A stretch of DNA of 64,000 nucleotides from Pseudomonas wenzhouensis (GTDB lineage: Bacteria > Pseudomonadota > Gammaproteobacteria > Pseudomonadales > Pseudomonadaceae), in NCBI RefSeq assembly GCF_021029445.1, contig NZ_CP072610.1, positions 2,666,001 to 2,730,000 on the forward strand, given 5' to 3'. The notes beneath the pieces were generated by a model. The model had not been told where the DNA came from, did not search any database, and saw only the letters and a list, made by a program, of their open reading frames with translations. Shown here in pieces: positions 45,511 to 55,860 of the stretch; position 1 is the first letter of the stretch; every line of letters starts with the position of its first letter. Made by a program: the position numbers and the translations under genes.

Positions 45511-46308
45511 ATGAGCAACCTGCCCCACTGCGAAACCCTGCTGCTGAACCTAGAAGGTGGCGTGCTGCACGTCACCCTCAACCGCCCGGACAGCCGCAAC
45601 GCCATGAGCCTGGCCATGGTCGGCGAACTGCGCGCTACGCTGGAGGCCGTGCGTCATGATCCGAACGTGCGCGCCCTCGTCCTGCGTGGTGCCGATGGTC
45701 ACTTCTGTGCCGGCGGCGATATCAAGGACATGGCCGGCGCCCGCGCCAAGGGAGGTGACGCCTATCGCGAGCTGAACCGCGCCTTCGGTGCGCTGCTGGA
45801 AGAAGCTCAGGCCGCGCCGCAGGTGCTGGTGGCGGTGCTGGAAGGCGCCGTGCTCGGCGGCGGCTTCGGCCTGGCCTGCGTATCCGATGTGGCCATCGCT
45901 GCCAGCGGCGCCAAGTTCGGCCTGCCGGAAACCACGCTAGGTATCCTCCCGGCGCAGATCGCCCCCTTCGTCGTGCACCGCATCGGCCTGACCCAAGCGC
46001 GCCGCCTGGCGCTGACCGCTGCCCGCTTCGACGGTGCCGAAGCCCTGCGTCTGGGCCTGGTGCATTACTGCGAGGACGGTGACGCCGCCCTGCAACAGCG
46101 CCTGGACGAGACCCTGGAACAGATTCGCCAATGTGCGCCACAGGCCAATGCGCAGACCAAGGCCCTGCTGCTGGCCAGCGAAGGCGAAGCGCTCGGCCCG
46201 TTGCTCGACCGCGCAGCCGAACAGTTCGCTGCCGCCGTGACCGGCGCCGAGGGCGTCGAAGGCACCATGGCCTTCGTGCAGAAGCGTAAGCCGAAGTGGG
46301 CGCAATGA
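45511..46308 (+). CDS. atuE: Isohexenylglutaconyl-CoA hydratase AtuE
   Basis: A 265-residue crotonase-fold enzyme that adds water to isohexenylglutaconyl-CoA. GADGHFCAGGDIKDM (about 58-72) supplies the oxyanion hole, and EGAVLGGGFGLACVSDVAIAA with FGLPETTLGILP carries the second. A lyase follows in the pathway. ATG 45511 is preceded by GGTGCCCCC. Homologous to LiuC/methylglutaconyl-CoA hydratases, with assignment by its atu context. A REP follows the stop by 28 bases. Confidence 0.92.
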   Translation: MSNLPHCETLLLNLEGGVLHVTLNRPDSRNAMSLAMVGELRATLEAVRHDPNVRALVLRGADGHFCAGGDIKDMAGARAKGGDAYRELNRAFGALLEEAQAAPQVLVAVLEGAVLGGGFGLACVSDVAIAASGAKFGLPETTLGILPAQIAPFVVHRIGLTQARRLALTAARFDGAEALRLGLVHYCEDGDAALQQRLDETLEQIRQCAPQANAQTKALLLASEGEALGPLLDRAAEQFAAAVTGAEGVEGTMAFVQKRKPKWAQ

Positions 46309-46335
46309 TGGATTGGCTGGACTGACATGATCGAC

Positions 46336-46399
46336 CGTAGCCCGGATGTAATCCGGGAGCGCTCGCCAAAATGATTCCCCGGATTGCATCCGGGCTACG
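46336..46399. repeat. REP hairpin between atuE and atuF
   Basis: GTAGCCCGGATGTAATCCGGG (46337-46357, in two segments) mirrors CCCCGGATTGCATCCGGGCTAC (46377-46398). It lies wholly within the 109-base gap before atuF. Confidence 0.85.
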
Positions 46400-46417
46400 C
46401 ACAGCAGGAGCACAAAG

Positions 46418-48406
<1,989 letters not shown>

Positions 48407-48416
48407 CTACATCACC

Positions 48417-48485
48417 GTGGGAGGGGCTTTAGCCGCGAGCGTTGTTCATCGCGGCTAAAGCGGATCGCCGCCCGGCCCTTCCCAC
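48417..48485. repeat. REP hairpin between atuF and atuG
   Basis: The outer arms GTGGGAGGGG (48417-48426) and CCCTTCCCAC (48476-48485) bracket an inner pair, GGCTTTAGCCGCGA and TCGCGGCTAAAGC. It belongs to a third REP family and fills the gap before atuG. Confidence 0.82.
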
Positions 48486-48515
48486 GGCCCCATAACAACA
48501 AGAAGGAGCACGCCC

Positions 48516-49340
48516 ATGTCACTGTCCGGCAAAACCCTGTTCATCACTGGCGCCAGCCGTGGCATCGGCCGCGAGATCGCCCTCAAGGCCGCCGCCGATG
48601 GCGCCAACATCGTCATCGCGGCCAAGAGCGCCGAGCCACACCCGAAACTGGAAGGCACCATCTTCAGCGTCGCCGCCGAGGTCGAAGCCGCTGGCGGCAA
48701 GGCCCTGGCACTGCAGCTGGACGTGCGCGACGAACAGGCCGTGGCCGCCGCCATGGCCCAGGCTGCCGAGCATTTCGGCGGCATCGACGCCCTGGTCAAC
48801 AACGCCGGCGCGATCAAGCTGGTGGGCGTGGAAAAACTCGAACCCAAGCGATTCGACCTGATGTACCAGATCAACACCCGCGCAGTGATGGTCTGCAGCC
48901 AGGCGGCACTTCCCTATCTGAAGAAGAGCGCGGGTGGGCATATTCTCAACCTCTCGCCGCCACTCAACCTCGATGCCAAGTGGTTCGCCCAGCACGGCCC
49001 CTACACCGTCACCAAGTACGGCATGAGCATGCTCACCATGGGCATGAGCGAGGAGTTCAAGAAGTACGGCATCAGCGTCAACTCGCTGTGGCCGAAGACC
49101 ATGATCGCCACCGCCGCCATCGAATTCGAACTGGGCAGCCGCGACGCCTTCAAACGTGCGCGCACGCCGGCGATCATGGCTGACGCCGCCCATGCGATTC
49201 TGAGCAGCGAAGGCCGCAGCATCAGCGGGCGTCTGCTGATCGACGAGGACATCCTGCGCGAACGGGGCGTCAACGATTTCGAGCAGTACCGTTTCGATCC
49301 CGCTGGCGGCAGCCTAGTGCCGGATCTGTTTGTCGACTAA
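48516..49340 (+). CDS. atuG: AtuG, short-chain dehydrogenase of the terpene cluster
   Basis: A 274-residue SDR resembling the HSDL2-type hydroxysteroid dehydrogenase-like group. TGASRGIG at about 10-17, NNAGAI and the active-site block NLSPPLNLDAKWFAQHGPYTVTKYG (Tyr-x-x-x-Lys: YTVTK) are visible, so unlike AtuB it has a full catalytic set. It may act on citronellol/citronellal or a hydroxyacyl-CoA, but this is not known. Last atu gene here; AAGAAGGAGCACG lies upstream. No AtuH-like acyl-CoA synthetase follows. Confidence 0.9.
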   Translation: MSLSGKTLFITGASRGIGREIALKAAADGANIVIAAKSAEPHPKLEGTIFSVAAEVEAAGGKALALQLDVRDEQAVAAAMAQAAEHFGGIDALVNNAGAIKLVGVEKLEPKRFDLMYQINTRAVMVCSQAALPYLKKSAGGHILNLSPPLNLDAKWFAQHGPYTVTKYGMSMLTMGMSEEFKKYGISVNSLWPKTMIATAAIEFELGSRDAFKRARTPAIMADAAHAILSSEGRSISGRLLIDEDILRERGVNDFEQYRFDPAGGSLVPDLFVD

Positions 49341-49360
49341 GGCCTAAGACGCGTGGCTTC

Positions 49361-49421
49361 GTAACCCGGATGCAATCCGGGTATCCCATGCGCGGATTCC
49401 CCGGGTTACATCCGGGCTACG
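49361..49421. repeat. REP hairpin at the end of the atu cluster
   Basis: GTAACCCGGATGCAATCCGGG (49361-49381, in two parts) pairs imperfectly with CCCGGGTTACATCCGGGCTAC at the right. It is of the same family as those at 30088, 32119 and 46336 and may help end the atu transcript. Confidence 0.8.
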
Positions 49422-49482
49422 GACACCCGAGCCGCGTGCACCGAGACAAGCGTCGGGATCGCGCCTTGCCCGGTACACACGG

Positions 49483-49941
49483 CTACTGCTTGAACTCGAA
49501 CTGCACCTCGGCGCCTTCGATGGAGTCCCAGTAGTCGTCGACACGCTCGTTGCTGATCAGCCGACCGCTGATCTGGAACGGACTCTGGACGTCGGGTTTC
49601 TCGCCAAACAGCGGCGGCAGCACTGGCGAGAGTTCCTCGCGGGTTTCGTTTTCCAGCGCCTGCTCGAACAACTCCTGCGGCACGCTGAGATCCAGTGCCA
49701 GCTTCGCCTCGGGCTCGGCAGGTTTAGGCTGTGGTGCTGCAGCAGGTTTGGGCTTGGCGGCAACAGGCGCTTTGGCGGGAGGCACGGGTTTGTTTTCGAC
49801 CACCTTGGCAGGCGGCGCAGGTTGAGGCGCGCTAACCACGGCGGGCTCAGGTGCAGGCTGCTGCGCAACAGGCTCAGGCGCACGCTCGCAGGCGCTCAGC
49901 CAACCCAAACACAGCAACAGTAAAATGGACTTACGCATCAT
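49483..49941 (-). CDS. Proline-rich secreted lipoprotein, function unknown
   Basis: A 152-residue protein with a lipobox (LGWLSAC, Cys at about 18). A low-complexity Pro/Ala/Lys linker (about 25-85) resembles TonB-like periplasm-spanning stretches, and a compact C-terminus begins KLALDLSVPQELFEQAL and ends AEVQFEFKQ. It is convergent with atuG across a REP. No domain is recognised; the linker may let the C-terminal part reach across the periplasm. Confidence 0.68.
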   Translation of the reverse strand: MMRKSILLLLCLGWLSACERAPEPVAQQPAPEPAVVSAPQPAPPAKVVENKPVPPAKAPVAAKPKPAAAPQPKPAEPEAKLALDLSVPQELFEQALENETREELSPVLPPLFGEKPDVQSPFQISGRLISNERVDDYWDSIEGAEVQFEFKQ

Positions 49942-50031
49942 GGGACAAGGGTAACTCGATCAGTAACGCGCCCATGCTCCTCCGCCTGGGCGCGCCTGAC
50001 AAGTCGACTTACAGGACTTTTACCCGACCGC

Positions 50032-50709
50032 TCATTCGGCTGACGGCTCCTTAGCCAGATGCTCAAGCTCGGCCTCGATATCCAGTTGCGGATAATCGGC
50101 CTTGAGCTGCTCCAGCAACCGCTGCGCCTCCTCCTGCTGATTGGCCTTGCGCAGCGCCAGCAGACGCAGCAACGCCTCGCGCAGTTCGCTCTGGATCACC
50201 AGCTCGGCCATCGGTGCGATGGCAGTAGCACTGCTCAGGGCTTCATCCGCCATCGCGGTCGGCTGCGCTGATCGTGCAACAGCCTCAGCTTTGAGGCGCT
50301 CCTGAGGAACAGCCATACGCGCCATCGGCTCAACCTCCGCAGCCCGCTTGGCCGCCATCGATGCAGGTGCTGGCGCGGCAGGGCTCATCGCCACGCTGGG
50401 CGGCACGGCATCGAAGGCCTCCGGCGTTTGCTCCAGCGTACGCCAGGTAAGGCTGACGCCGATCCCCACGCAAGCCAGCCCGGCTAGCGCCACCGACCAG
50501 CGCTGACGACCGCTGCCGAACAGCCATTGGTGCAGGCGTTGCGCCCTGCCAGATTCAGCCTTGTCGGCCTGCTGTGCTTCACGGGCGGCCGCATTGGCCG
50601 CCGCCAGGATGCGCGCATCCATCTCGGCCGAGGGTTCACCGCTGCCATGGGCACGGAAATGCGCCAACAGCTCTTGTTCGTGATCCAGCGGTTCTCGTTC
50701 ATGGGTCAT
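50032..50709 (-). CDS. sbrR: Anti-sigma factor, SbrR-like
   Basis: A 225-residue protein with an N-terminal cytoplasmic part containing HEQELLAHFRAHGSGEPSAEMDARILAAA, one membrane helix (about 73-91, SVALAGLACVGIGVSLTW) and a periplasmic Ala/Met-rich tail. The N-terminal layout and the 4-base overlap with an ECF sigma gene are those of anti-sigma factors. In PAO1 the corresponding pair is, as I recall, SbrI/SbrR (PA2896/PA2895), affecting swarming. Assignment is by context plus topology; the sequence alone is low-complexity. Confidence 0.68.
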   Translation of the reverse strand: MTHEREPLDHEQELLAHFRAHGSGEPSAEMDARILAAANAAAREAQQADKAESGRAQRLHQWLFGSGRQRWSVALAGLACVGIGVSLTWRTLEQTPEAFDAVPPSVAMSPAAPAPASMAAKRAAEVEPMARMAVPQERLKAEAVARSAQPTAMADEALSSATAIAPMAELVIQSELREALLRLLALRKANQQEEAQRLLEQLKADYPQLDIEAELEHLAKEPSAE

Positions 50710-51278
50710 ACGGACAACTCCTCGGTGGCCAGCAGCCGGCGCAGTTTCTGCAGGGCATAGCGCAAACGGCTCTTGACCGTCTCAGCCGGCGTGCGGGTCA
50801 ACTCGGCAATCTCGTTCAGTTCCAGGTCGCCATGGGCACGCAACAGGAACACCTCGCGCTGATCTTCCGGCAGGTCAGCCAGCGCCGCCTGCAACCGTTC
50901 TTTGTCGCGGGTCAGCCACCAGTGCTGCTCCGGGCCTGGCTGCGGATCGGCCTGGGCGTGCTGGCCTTCGTCATATTCGTCATGTCCGGTCTGATGACGA
51001 CCCGTCTTGCGCCAGTGGTCGATCAAACGGTTGCGGGCGATCTGGTACAGCCAGGTCTTGAACAGCACCGCCTCGCGCTGCTCGCTCTGGCTGCGGATCA
51101 GGCTCATCCAGGTTTCCTGGAACACTTCCTCGGCCAGGGCATGATCGCCACACAGGCCGAGCAGAAAGCGGAACAGACCCAGCCGATGGCGCTGGTACAG
51201 CGCGTTGAAGGCTGCGGCATCACCGCGGCGGTAACGTCGCAATAGAGCGGCGTCGTCATCCGTGAGAGGTGCGTTCAC
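50706..51278 (-). CDS. sbrI: ECF-family RNA polymerase sigma factor, SbrI-like
   Basis: A 190-residue sigma-70 family ECF factor. Region 2 has AFNALYQRHRLGLFRFLLGLCGDHALAEEVFQETWMSLI and LYQIARNRLIDHWRK; region 4 has LPEDQREVFLLRAHGDLELNEIAELTRTPAETVKSRLRYALQKLR. Its start overlaps the VWA gene's end and its end overlaps the anti-sigma start by four bases each, so the three are translationally coupled. SbrI homology is by position and context. A candidate ECF promoter precedes the operon at 53016-53046. Confidence 0.85.
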   Translation of the reverse strand: MNAPLTDDDAALLRRYRRGDAAAFNALYQRHRLGLFRFLLGLCGDHALAEEVFQETWMSLIRSQSEQREAVLFKTWLYQIARNRLIDHWRKTGRHQTGHDEYDEGQHAQADPQPGPEQHWWLTRDKERLQAALADLPEDQREVFLLRAHGDLELNEIAELTRTPAETVKSRLRYALQKLRRLLATEELSV

Positions 51279-52975
51279 TGCTGAACTCGTGCGGGGGTGG
51301 AGCCGGAAGTGTGCAGGCTCTGGGCAATTTCGGCCAGTTGGATGAACTCGCCGCGCAGGCCGAAGCGATCCTCGCCCCTGGCCGAGCGCGCCAGCTCGAT
51401 GCTCTGCGCCAGGTCGAAGTCGCCGGTGTAGCGACCGTCCTTGAGCTGCTGGGCGAAGGCCGCGACCGCAGCGGCGAAGCGCAGATCCTCGCTGGCAGCG
51501 CTTATCGGCTTGGCCTCGGCACGCGCGATGGGGCGCTCCAGCAAACGGCTGGCTGCCTCGCCTGGCGCCTTGTAGCGAATCCGCAGCCAGGCCAGTTCAT
51601 CCGCCTTGCCCGCTGGCGAGGTCGCGGCCTGGTAGCGCAGCGGCTCCAGCCAGCCCTTGCCGCCGGCGGGAACAATCTCGTAGAGCGCAGTGACCGTGTG
51701 GCCAGCGCCAATATCGCCGGCATCGACCTTGTCGTTGCTGAAGTCCTCGCGCTTGAGCGCGCGGTTCTCGTAGCCCAGCAAGCGGTATTCGCTGACTTCG
51801 CTCGGGTTGAATTCCAGTTGCAGCTTCACGTCGCTGGCCACGGTGGCCAGGGTCGAGCCGAGCTGATCCACCAGCACCTTGCGCGCCTCGCGCAGGTTGT
51901 CGATATAGGCGTAATTGCCGTTGCCGGCATCGGCCAGTTGCTCCATCAGGCGCTCGTTGTAGTTGTCCACGCCGAAACCCAGGGTGGTCAGCGAGACGCC
52001 TGTGTTGCGCTTGTCCGCCGCCAGTTGCTTGAGGCTGTCGAAGTCGCTGATGCCAACATTGAAGTCGCCGTCGGTGGCCAGCAGGATGCGGTTGATGCCG
52101 CCCTCGATCATATGCTTGCTTGCCTGCTGATAGGCCAACTGAATGCCTGACTCCCCTGCCGTCGAACCGCCAGCGCTGAGTTGATCGATAGCCGCACGAA
52201 TCTTCACCGTGTCACTGCCGGGCGTGGAGTCCAGCACCACCTGGCTGTTACCGGCATAGGTGACCAGCGAGACACGATCCTGCGGGCGCAGCTGCTCGAC
52301 CAGCAATTTCAGCGTGCCCTGCACCATCGGTAGACCTTCACGGCGATGCATCGACCCGGACACGTCGACCAGGAACACCAGGTTGGCCGGCGGCAGCTCC
52401 TCCACGCTGCGATCCGATGCCTTGATGGCGATGCGCAGCAGGCGCGTCTGCGGGTTCCACGGCGTCACCGCCAGCTCGGTGCTGACGCCGAAAGGTACGT
52501 CACCCTGCGGCAACGGATAGGCATAGGGGAAGTAGTTGACCAGCTCCTCCAGGCGCACGGCATCCTTCGGTGGTAGTTGCCCACCGTTGAGGAAACGCCG
52601 CACGTTGGCGTAGCTGCCGGTATCGACGTCGATGCTGAAGGTGGACACCGGCGTTTCGGCAACGGCGAATACCGGGTTGTCGGCATAGGCCTGGTATTGC
52701 TCACGCGACTCGTCACGGTAGCTCGGCGGCAGGATATCGGCGACGGGGGCCGGCGCGTAGGCCATCGGCGCCATGCGCTTCTGACTGGCCTCGACATGCA
52801 TCTCGGCAGCCGCAGGCGCAGCCAGACGTTCACGGACAAGTGTCACCGCCGGTTCCGAATTGGCCTGGGCTTCCGGCTCCGGGCCAGAGGCGCTGCAAGC
52901 GGCAAGCAACAGCACGGTGCCCGCCGAAAAACCGACGGCGAACAGACGAACGAGCAACAAGGCATAAGCGGGCAT
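51275..52975 (-). CDS. VWA-domain lipoprotein (YfbK-like)
   Basis: A 566-residue protein. The lipobox VLLLAAC (Cys about 26) directs it to the periplasmic face. A von Willebrand factor N-terminal segment (about 120-170, NPVFAVAETPVSTFSIDVDTGSYANVRRF) precedes the VWA domain with its metal site, FLVDVSGSMHRREGLPM (DxSxS), and TDGDFNVG; DUF3520-like C-terminal part. ATG 52975 has AGGAGGTG upstream. It overlaps the sigma gene by four bases. A possible envelope sensor feeding the sigma system, inferred from operon structure only. Confidence 0.86.
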   Translation of the reverse strand: MPAYALLLVRLFAVGFSAGTVLLLAACSASGPEPEAQANSEPAVTLVRERLAAPAAAEMHVEASQKRMAPMAYAPAPVADILPPSYRDESREQYQAYADNPVFAVAETPVSTFSIDVDTGSYANVRRFLNGGQLPPKDAVRLEELVNYFPYAYPLPQGDVPFGVSTELAVTPWNPQTRLLRIAIKASDRSVEELPPANLVFLVDVSGSMHRREGLPMVQGTLKLLVEQLRPQDRVSLVTYAGNSQVVLDSTPGSDTVKIRAAIDQLSAGGSTAGESGIQLAYQQASKHMIEGGINRILLATDGDFNVGISDFDSLKQLAADKRNTGVSLTTLGFGVDNYNERLMEQLADAGNGNYAYIDNLREARKVLVDQLGSTLATVASDVKLQLEFNPSEVSEYRLLGYENRALKREDFSNDKVDAGDIGAGHTVTALYEIVPAGGKGWLEPLRYQAATSPAGKADELAWLRIRYKAPGEAASRLLERPIARAEAKPISAASEDLRFAAAVAAFAQQLKDGRYTGDFDLAQSIELARSARGEDRFGLRGEFIQLAEIAQSLHTSGSTPARVQQ

Positions 52976-53015
52976 GCTGCACCTCCTGAGCAATGGCACG
53001 AGACCTTCGCTCAGG

Positions 53016-53046
53016 TAGACGCAGCCTTGAGGTGAATCGGGTTAAA
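53016..53046 (-). promoter_or_regulatory. Candidate ECF-type promoter of the VWA-sigma operon
   Basis: On the minus strand, TTTAACC (53040-53046) and CGTCTA (53016-53021), separated by about 18 bases, resemble ECF -35 AAC and -10 CGTC elements. They lie 41 bases before the VWA start. An autoregulated ECF operon would fit. The match is visual and weak. Confidence 0.35.
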
Positions 53047-53061
53047 CCAGAACGTGCCTGC

Positions 53062-54507
53062 TCAACCTTCCCACGAACCGCCCGCTTCCTGGCACAGCTG
53101 CGTGGCCAGCATGCCCAACGTCATCAGCGCCCTCTCCGCCTCACGGTTCCATGGAATGCCGCAGTTGAGGCGCACACAATGGTTGAACTGTTCGGTATTG
53201 CTGAAGATCAGCCCGGGGGCGATGGAAATGCCCTGCTGCAGCGCGCGCACGTGCAGATCCTTGGTGTTGACCCGCGCGGGCAGGCTGATCCAGAGGATGA
53301 AGCCGCCCTTGGGCCGGGTCATCTGCGTACCGACCGGGAAATACTGCTGTACCGCCAGCTGGAAGGCGCTGAGGTTCTTGCGGTACTCCTGACGGATATG
53401 CCGCAGATGGCGGTCATACCCGCCATTTTCCAGGTAGGCCGCCACCGCCATCTGGGTGACGCTGCACGCCGAATGGGTGGAAAAGGTCTGCAGCCGCTGG
53501 ATCTCGTCCTGATACTTGCCAGCGACGATCCAGCCGATGCGCACACCGGGCGACAGCGTCTTGGAGAAGCTCGAACAGTAGATCACCCGGCTGTCGCGAT
53601 CATGGGATTTGAGCGCCTTGGTCGGGCCCTGTTCGAACATCAGCTCGCCGTAGATGTCGTCCTCGACGATCTGGAAATCGTAATCGCCGGCCAGGCGCAG
53701 CAACTGGCGCTGACGCTCCTCGGGGATGGTGCCGCCGAGTGGGTTGGATAGACGTGCCGTCAGCACCAGCGCCTTGATCGGCCACTGGTTGGCCGCCAGT
53801 TGCAGCGCTTCGAGGCTGATGCCGGTGGTCGGATCGCACGGGATCTCGATGACCTTGAGCCCCAGCAGATCGGCCAGTTGCAGCAGACCATAGTAGGTCG
53901 GCGACTCCACCGCGATCAGGTCGCCCGGCTTGGTCAACACGCGCAGGCTCATCTGCAGCGCATCGACGCAGCCATGGGTGATCACCACCTCGGACGGGTC
54001 GACCACCACACCGGCATCACGCATGCGGATCGCCACCTGGCGGCGCAACGGTTCGAAACCGGGGCTGAACATGTAGCTGAAGGCGCGCGGACTGTGAAAA
54101 CGGGTGACCTTGGCCAGTTGCTGGTGCAACGCCCGCACCGGCAAATAGTCGACATGCGGCACCGCAGCACCCAGCGGGAATACGCCCTCACGACGCGACT
54201 CGGTGAGGACCTGGTTGATGATACTGGCGCGGGTGACCAGACCAGGCCGTTCGACCTTGGCGATATCCGGCGTCGGCGCGGTCAGGGCTGGCGTCTGATG
54301 TACGTAGAAACCCGATTGCGGGCGCGCACGGATCAGCCCCTGATCTTCGAGATTAGCGTACGCCTGCAAAACGGTGGCGTGGCTGACGTTGAGCTGGGCG
54401 CTCATCTTGCGTACGGACGGCACACGCTCGCCGGGCTGATAGACGCCGCGACGAATATCCTCGGCCAACTGCTGGGCGATACGTTGATAGAGCAGCAGAT
54501 TGGTCAT
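53062..54507 (-). CDS. MocR-family GntR/aminotransferase regulator
   Basis: A 481-residue fusion: an N-terminal GntR winged helix (1-75, YQPGERVPSVRKMSAQLNVSHATVLQAYANLEDQGLI) and a C-terminal PLP aminotransferase-like domain with NPLGGTIPEERQRQLL, IVEDDIYGEL and the PLP Lys in YCSSFSKTLSPGVRIGW. MocR proteins usually regulate amino-acid or vitamin metabolism. ATG 54507 has GGAGGA upstream. The gap above it holds ACAATTGT (54554-54561) and related CAATTG/TATTG elements. The nearby targets are unclear; as I recall PAO1 has a regulator here (PA2897). Confidence 0.86.
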   Translation of the reverse strand: MTNLLLYQRIAQQLAEDIRRGVYQPGERVPSVRKMSAQLNVSHATVLQAYANLEDQGLIRARPQSGFYVHQTPALTAPTPDIAKVERPGLVTRASIINQVLTESRREGVFPLGAAVPHVDYLPVRALHQQLAKVTRFHSPRAFSYMFSPGFEPLRRQVAIRMRDAGVVVDPSEVVITHGCVDALQMSLRVLTKPGDLIAVESPTYYGLLQLADLLGLKVIEIPCDPTTGISLEALQLAANQWPIKALVLTARLSNPLGGTIPEERQRQLLRLAGDYDFQIVEDDIYGELMFEQGPTKALKSHDRDSRVIYCSSFSKTLSPGVRIGWIVAGKYQDEIQRLQTFSTHSACSVTQMAVAAYLENGGYDRHLRHIRQEYRKNLSAFQLAVQQYFPVGTQMTRPKGGFILWISLPARVNTKDLHVRALQQGISIAPGLIFSNTEQFNHCVRLNCGIPWNREAERALMTLGMLATQLCQEAGGSWEG

Positions 54508-54644
54508 GGCGATATCCTCCGGGGCACAGGAGCATAACAGTAACCTATTGCTACACAATTGTACCGGCACAGATGCGATCTGTTTTTACCGTACGCAGCA
54601 CTTTGCTGGTCACAGATTGCGTAAATGCCGTGTTCCGAACATAA

Positions 54645-54669
54645 AAAACCCCGGGCGCGCCGGGGTTTT
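54645..54669 (-). terminator. Rho-independent terminator of the OmpA/DUF4398 unit
   Basis: AAAACCCCGG (54645-54654) and CCGGGGTTTT (54660-54669) form a perfect stem with a five-base loop; read on the minus strand, a T-run (TTTTTTAT) follows. It sits 20 bases after the OmpA-family stop at 54689. Confidence 0.92.
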
Positions 54670-54688
54670 CAGGTTCGGTACCAGGCGA

Positions 54689-55501
54689 TCAACGCTCTGC
54701 GCCAAGCTGACCTCGCTCATCGGAGAAGACGATTTCCACCCGCCGATTCTGCGCCCGACCACGTGCCGAGGCGTTTTCCGCAACGGGAAAGTCCACGCCG
54801 TAGCCAACCACCTGAATACGCTTGGCATCGACGCCCAGGTCGACCAGCAGGTCGGCTACAGCCTGCGCGCGCGCGCGCGACAGTTCGAGATTCTCCGCCG
54901 CATCGCCGGTGTTGTCGGTGTAGCCCTCGATACGCACACGCCGCTGCGGATTGATCTGCAGAAACTGCACGAGTTTGAGCACAGTACGGTTGGCCGCCGG
55001 CTGCAGATCAGCGCGACCGGCATCGAACAGCATGTCGCCCAGGGTCATCACCAGGCCGCGCTCGGTCTCGCTGGTGGCCAGGCTGACCATCTGCTCTTCC
55101 AGCCAGCCGTTATGCTGCTGCACGCTGAGCAGTTTGGCTTCACGCAGGGTCAGTTGCAGACGCTGACGCTCCAGTTCCAGCTTGGCCGCACGCTCCTGGT
55201 TGAGGCTGATATCGCTATGTTGCCGGGCGATCTCGGCATAGCGCTGACTGAGGTAGGCGTAATGACGTACATCGTCGCCACTGCCCCAATAACTGGACAG
55301 TCGCTCGGCACGCGCCAGGGACTCGCCTGCGCGAATCACATCCTTGGGCGCGGCACGCAGTACATTAGGATCCTCCTTGACCGACTGGAAGCTGATACGC
55401 GCCTCCTCCAGAGCCTGCTCGCTTGCCGGCTGACTGCTGACGCAGCCACTCAGAACGGCACCAGCCAGTACCACCGCGCCGAAATGACCGAAAGTCTTCA
55501 T
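54689..55501 (-). CDS. OmpA-family lipoprotein with DUF4398 N-terminus
   Basis: About 270 residues. The lipobox AVLSGC (Cys about 19) is followed by a DUF4398-like helical part (ASEQALEEARISFQ, RLSSYWGSGDDVRHYAYLSQRYAEIARQ) and a C-terminal OmpA peptidoglycan-binding domain (GDMLFDAGRADLQPAANRTVLKL, RIEGYTDNTGDAAENLELSRARAQAV, VGYGVDFPVAENASARGRAQNRRVEIVF). It overlaps the upstream lipoprotein by one base (TGATG). Probably links outer membrane and wall; the partners are unknown. Confidence 0.9.
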   Translation of the reverse strand: MKTFGHFGAVVLAGAVLSGCVSSQPASEQALEEARISFQSVKEDPNVLRAAPKDVIRAGESLARAERLSSYWGSGDDVRHYAYLSQRYAEIARQHSDISLNQERAAKLELERQRLQLTLREAKLLSVQQHNGWLEEQMVSLATSETERGLVMTLGDMLFDAGRADLQPAANRTVLKLVQFLQINPQRRVRIEGYTDNTGDAAENLELSRARAQAVADLLVDLGVDAKRIQVVGYGVDFPVAENASARGRAQNRRVEIVFSDERGQLGAER

Positions 55502-55851
55502 CACATCGCCCCCAATTGCTGGCGCAGCCGACCGATACGCTGGTTGAGCTCGGTCAGTTGCTCACGGCCCTTGGCGTTCAGATGCTCAGCCTCGGCCAGG
55601 CGTGCATCCAGTTCGGCCTGCTCGGCAAGTTGCCGTGCCTGCTTGTTTTCGCCGTCCTGCATGGCGCTCTGAGCCTGGGCGAGCTTGCTTTCGGCTTGTA
55701 GCAATGAAGCGGACTGCTCGCTGACGACACCCAGGGATTTGGTCTGCGCCAAGGCCTGTTCGGTCAGCCGCAGCTGCTCGGTGGGTGCAGGATCGCTGGC
55801 GCAGGCCGTCAGGCCCAGCGCCAGCAGCAAGGGAAGGGTTCGATTGATCAC
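55501..55851 (-). CDS. DUF4398 lipoprotein
   Basis: A 116-residue lipoprotein (LALGLTAC lipobox, Cys 17), then a nearly all-helical part with heptad-like LRLTEQALAQTKSLG, LLQAESKLAQAQSAMQDGENKQARQLAEQAELDARLAEAEHLNAKGR. This is the DUF4398 pattern, usually found next to OmpA-domain genes as here. Overlaps the OmpA gene's start. A helical bundle or coiled-coil periplasmic function is likely; no catalytic motif. Confidence 0.86.
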   Translation of the reverse strand: MINRTLPLLLALGLTACASDPAPTEQLRLTEQALAQTKSLGVVSEQSASLLQAESKLAQAQSAMQDGENKQARQLAEQAELDARLAEAEHLNAKGREQLTELNQRIGRLRQQLGAM

Positions 55852-55860
55852 GAAAATTTC

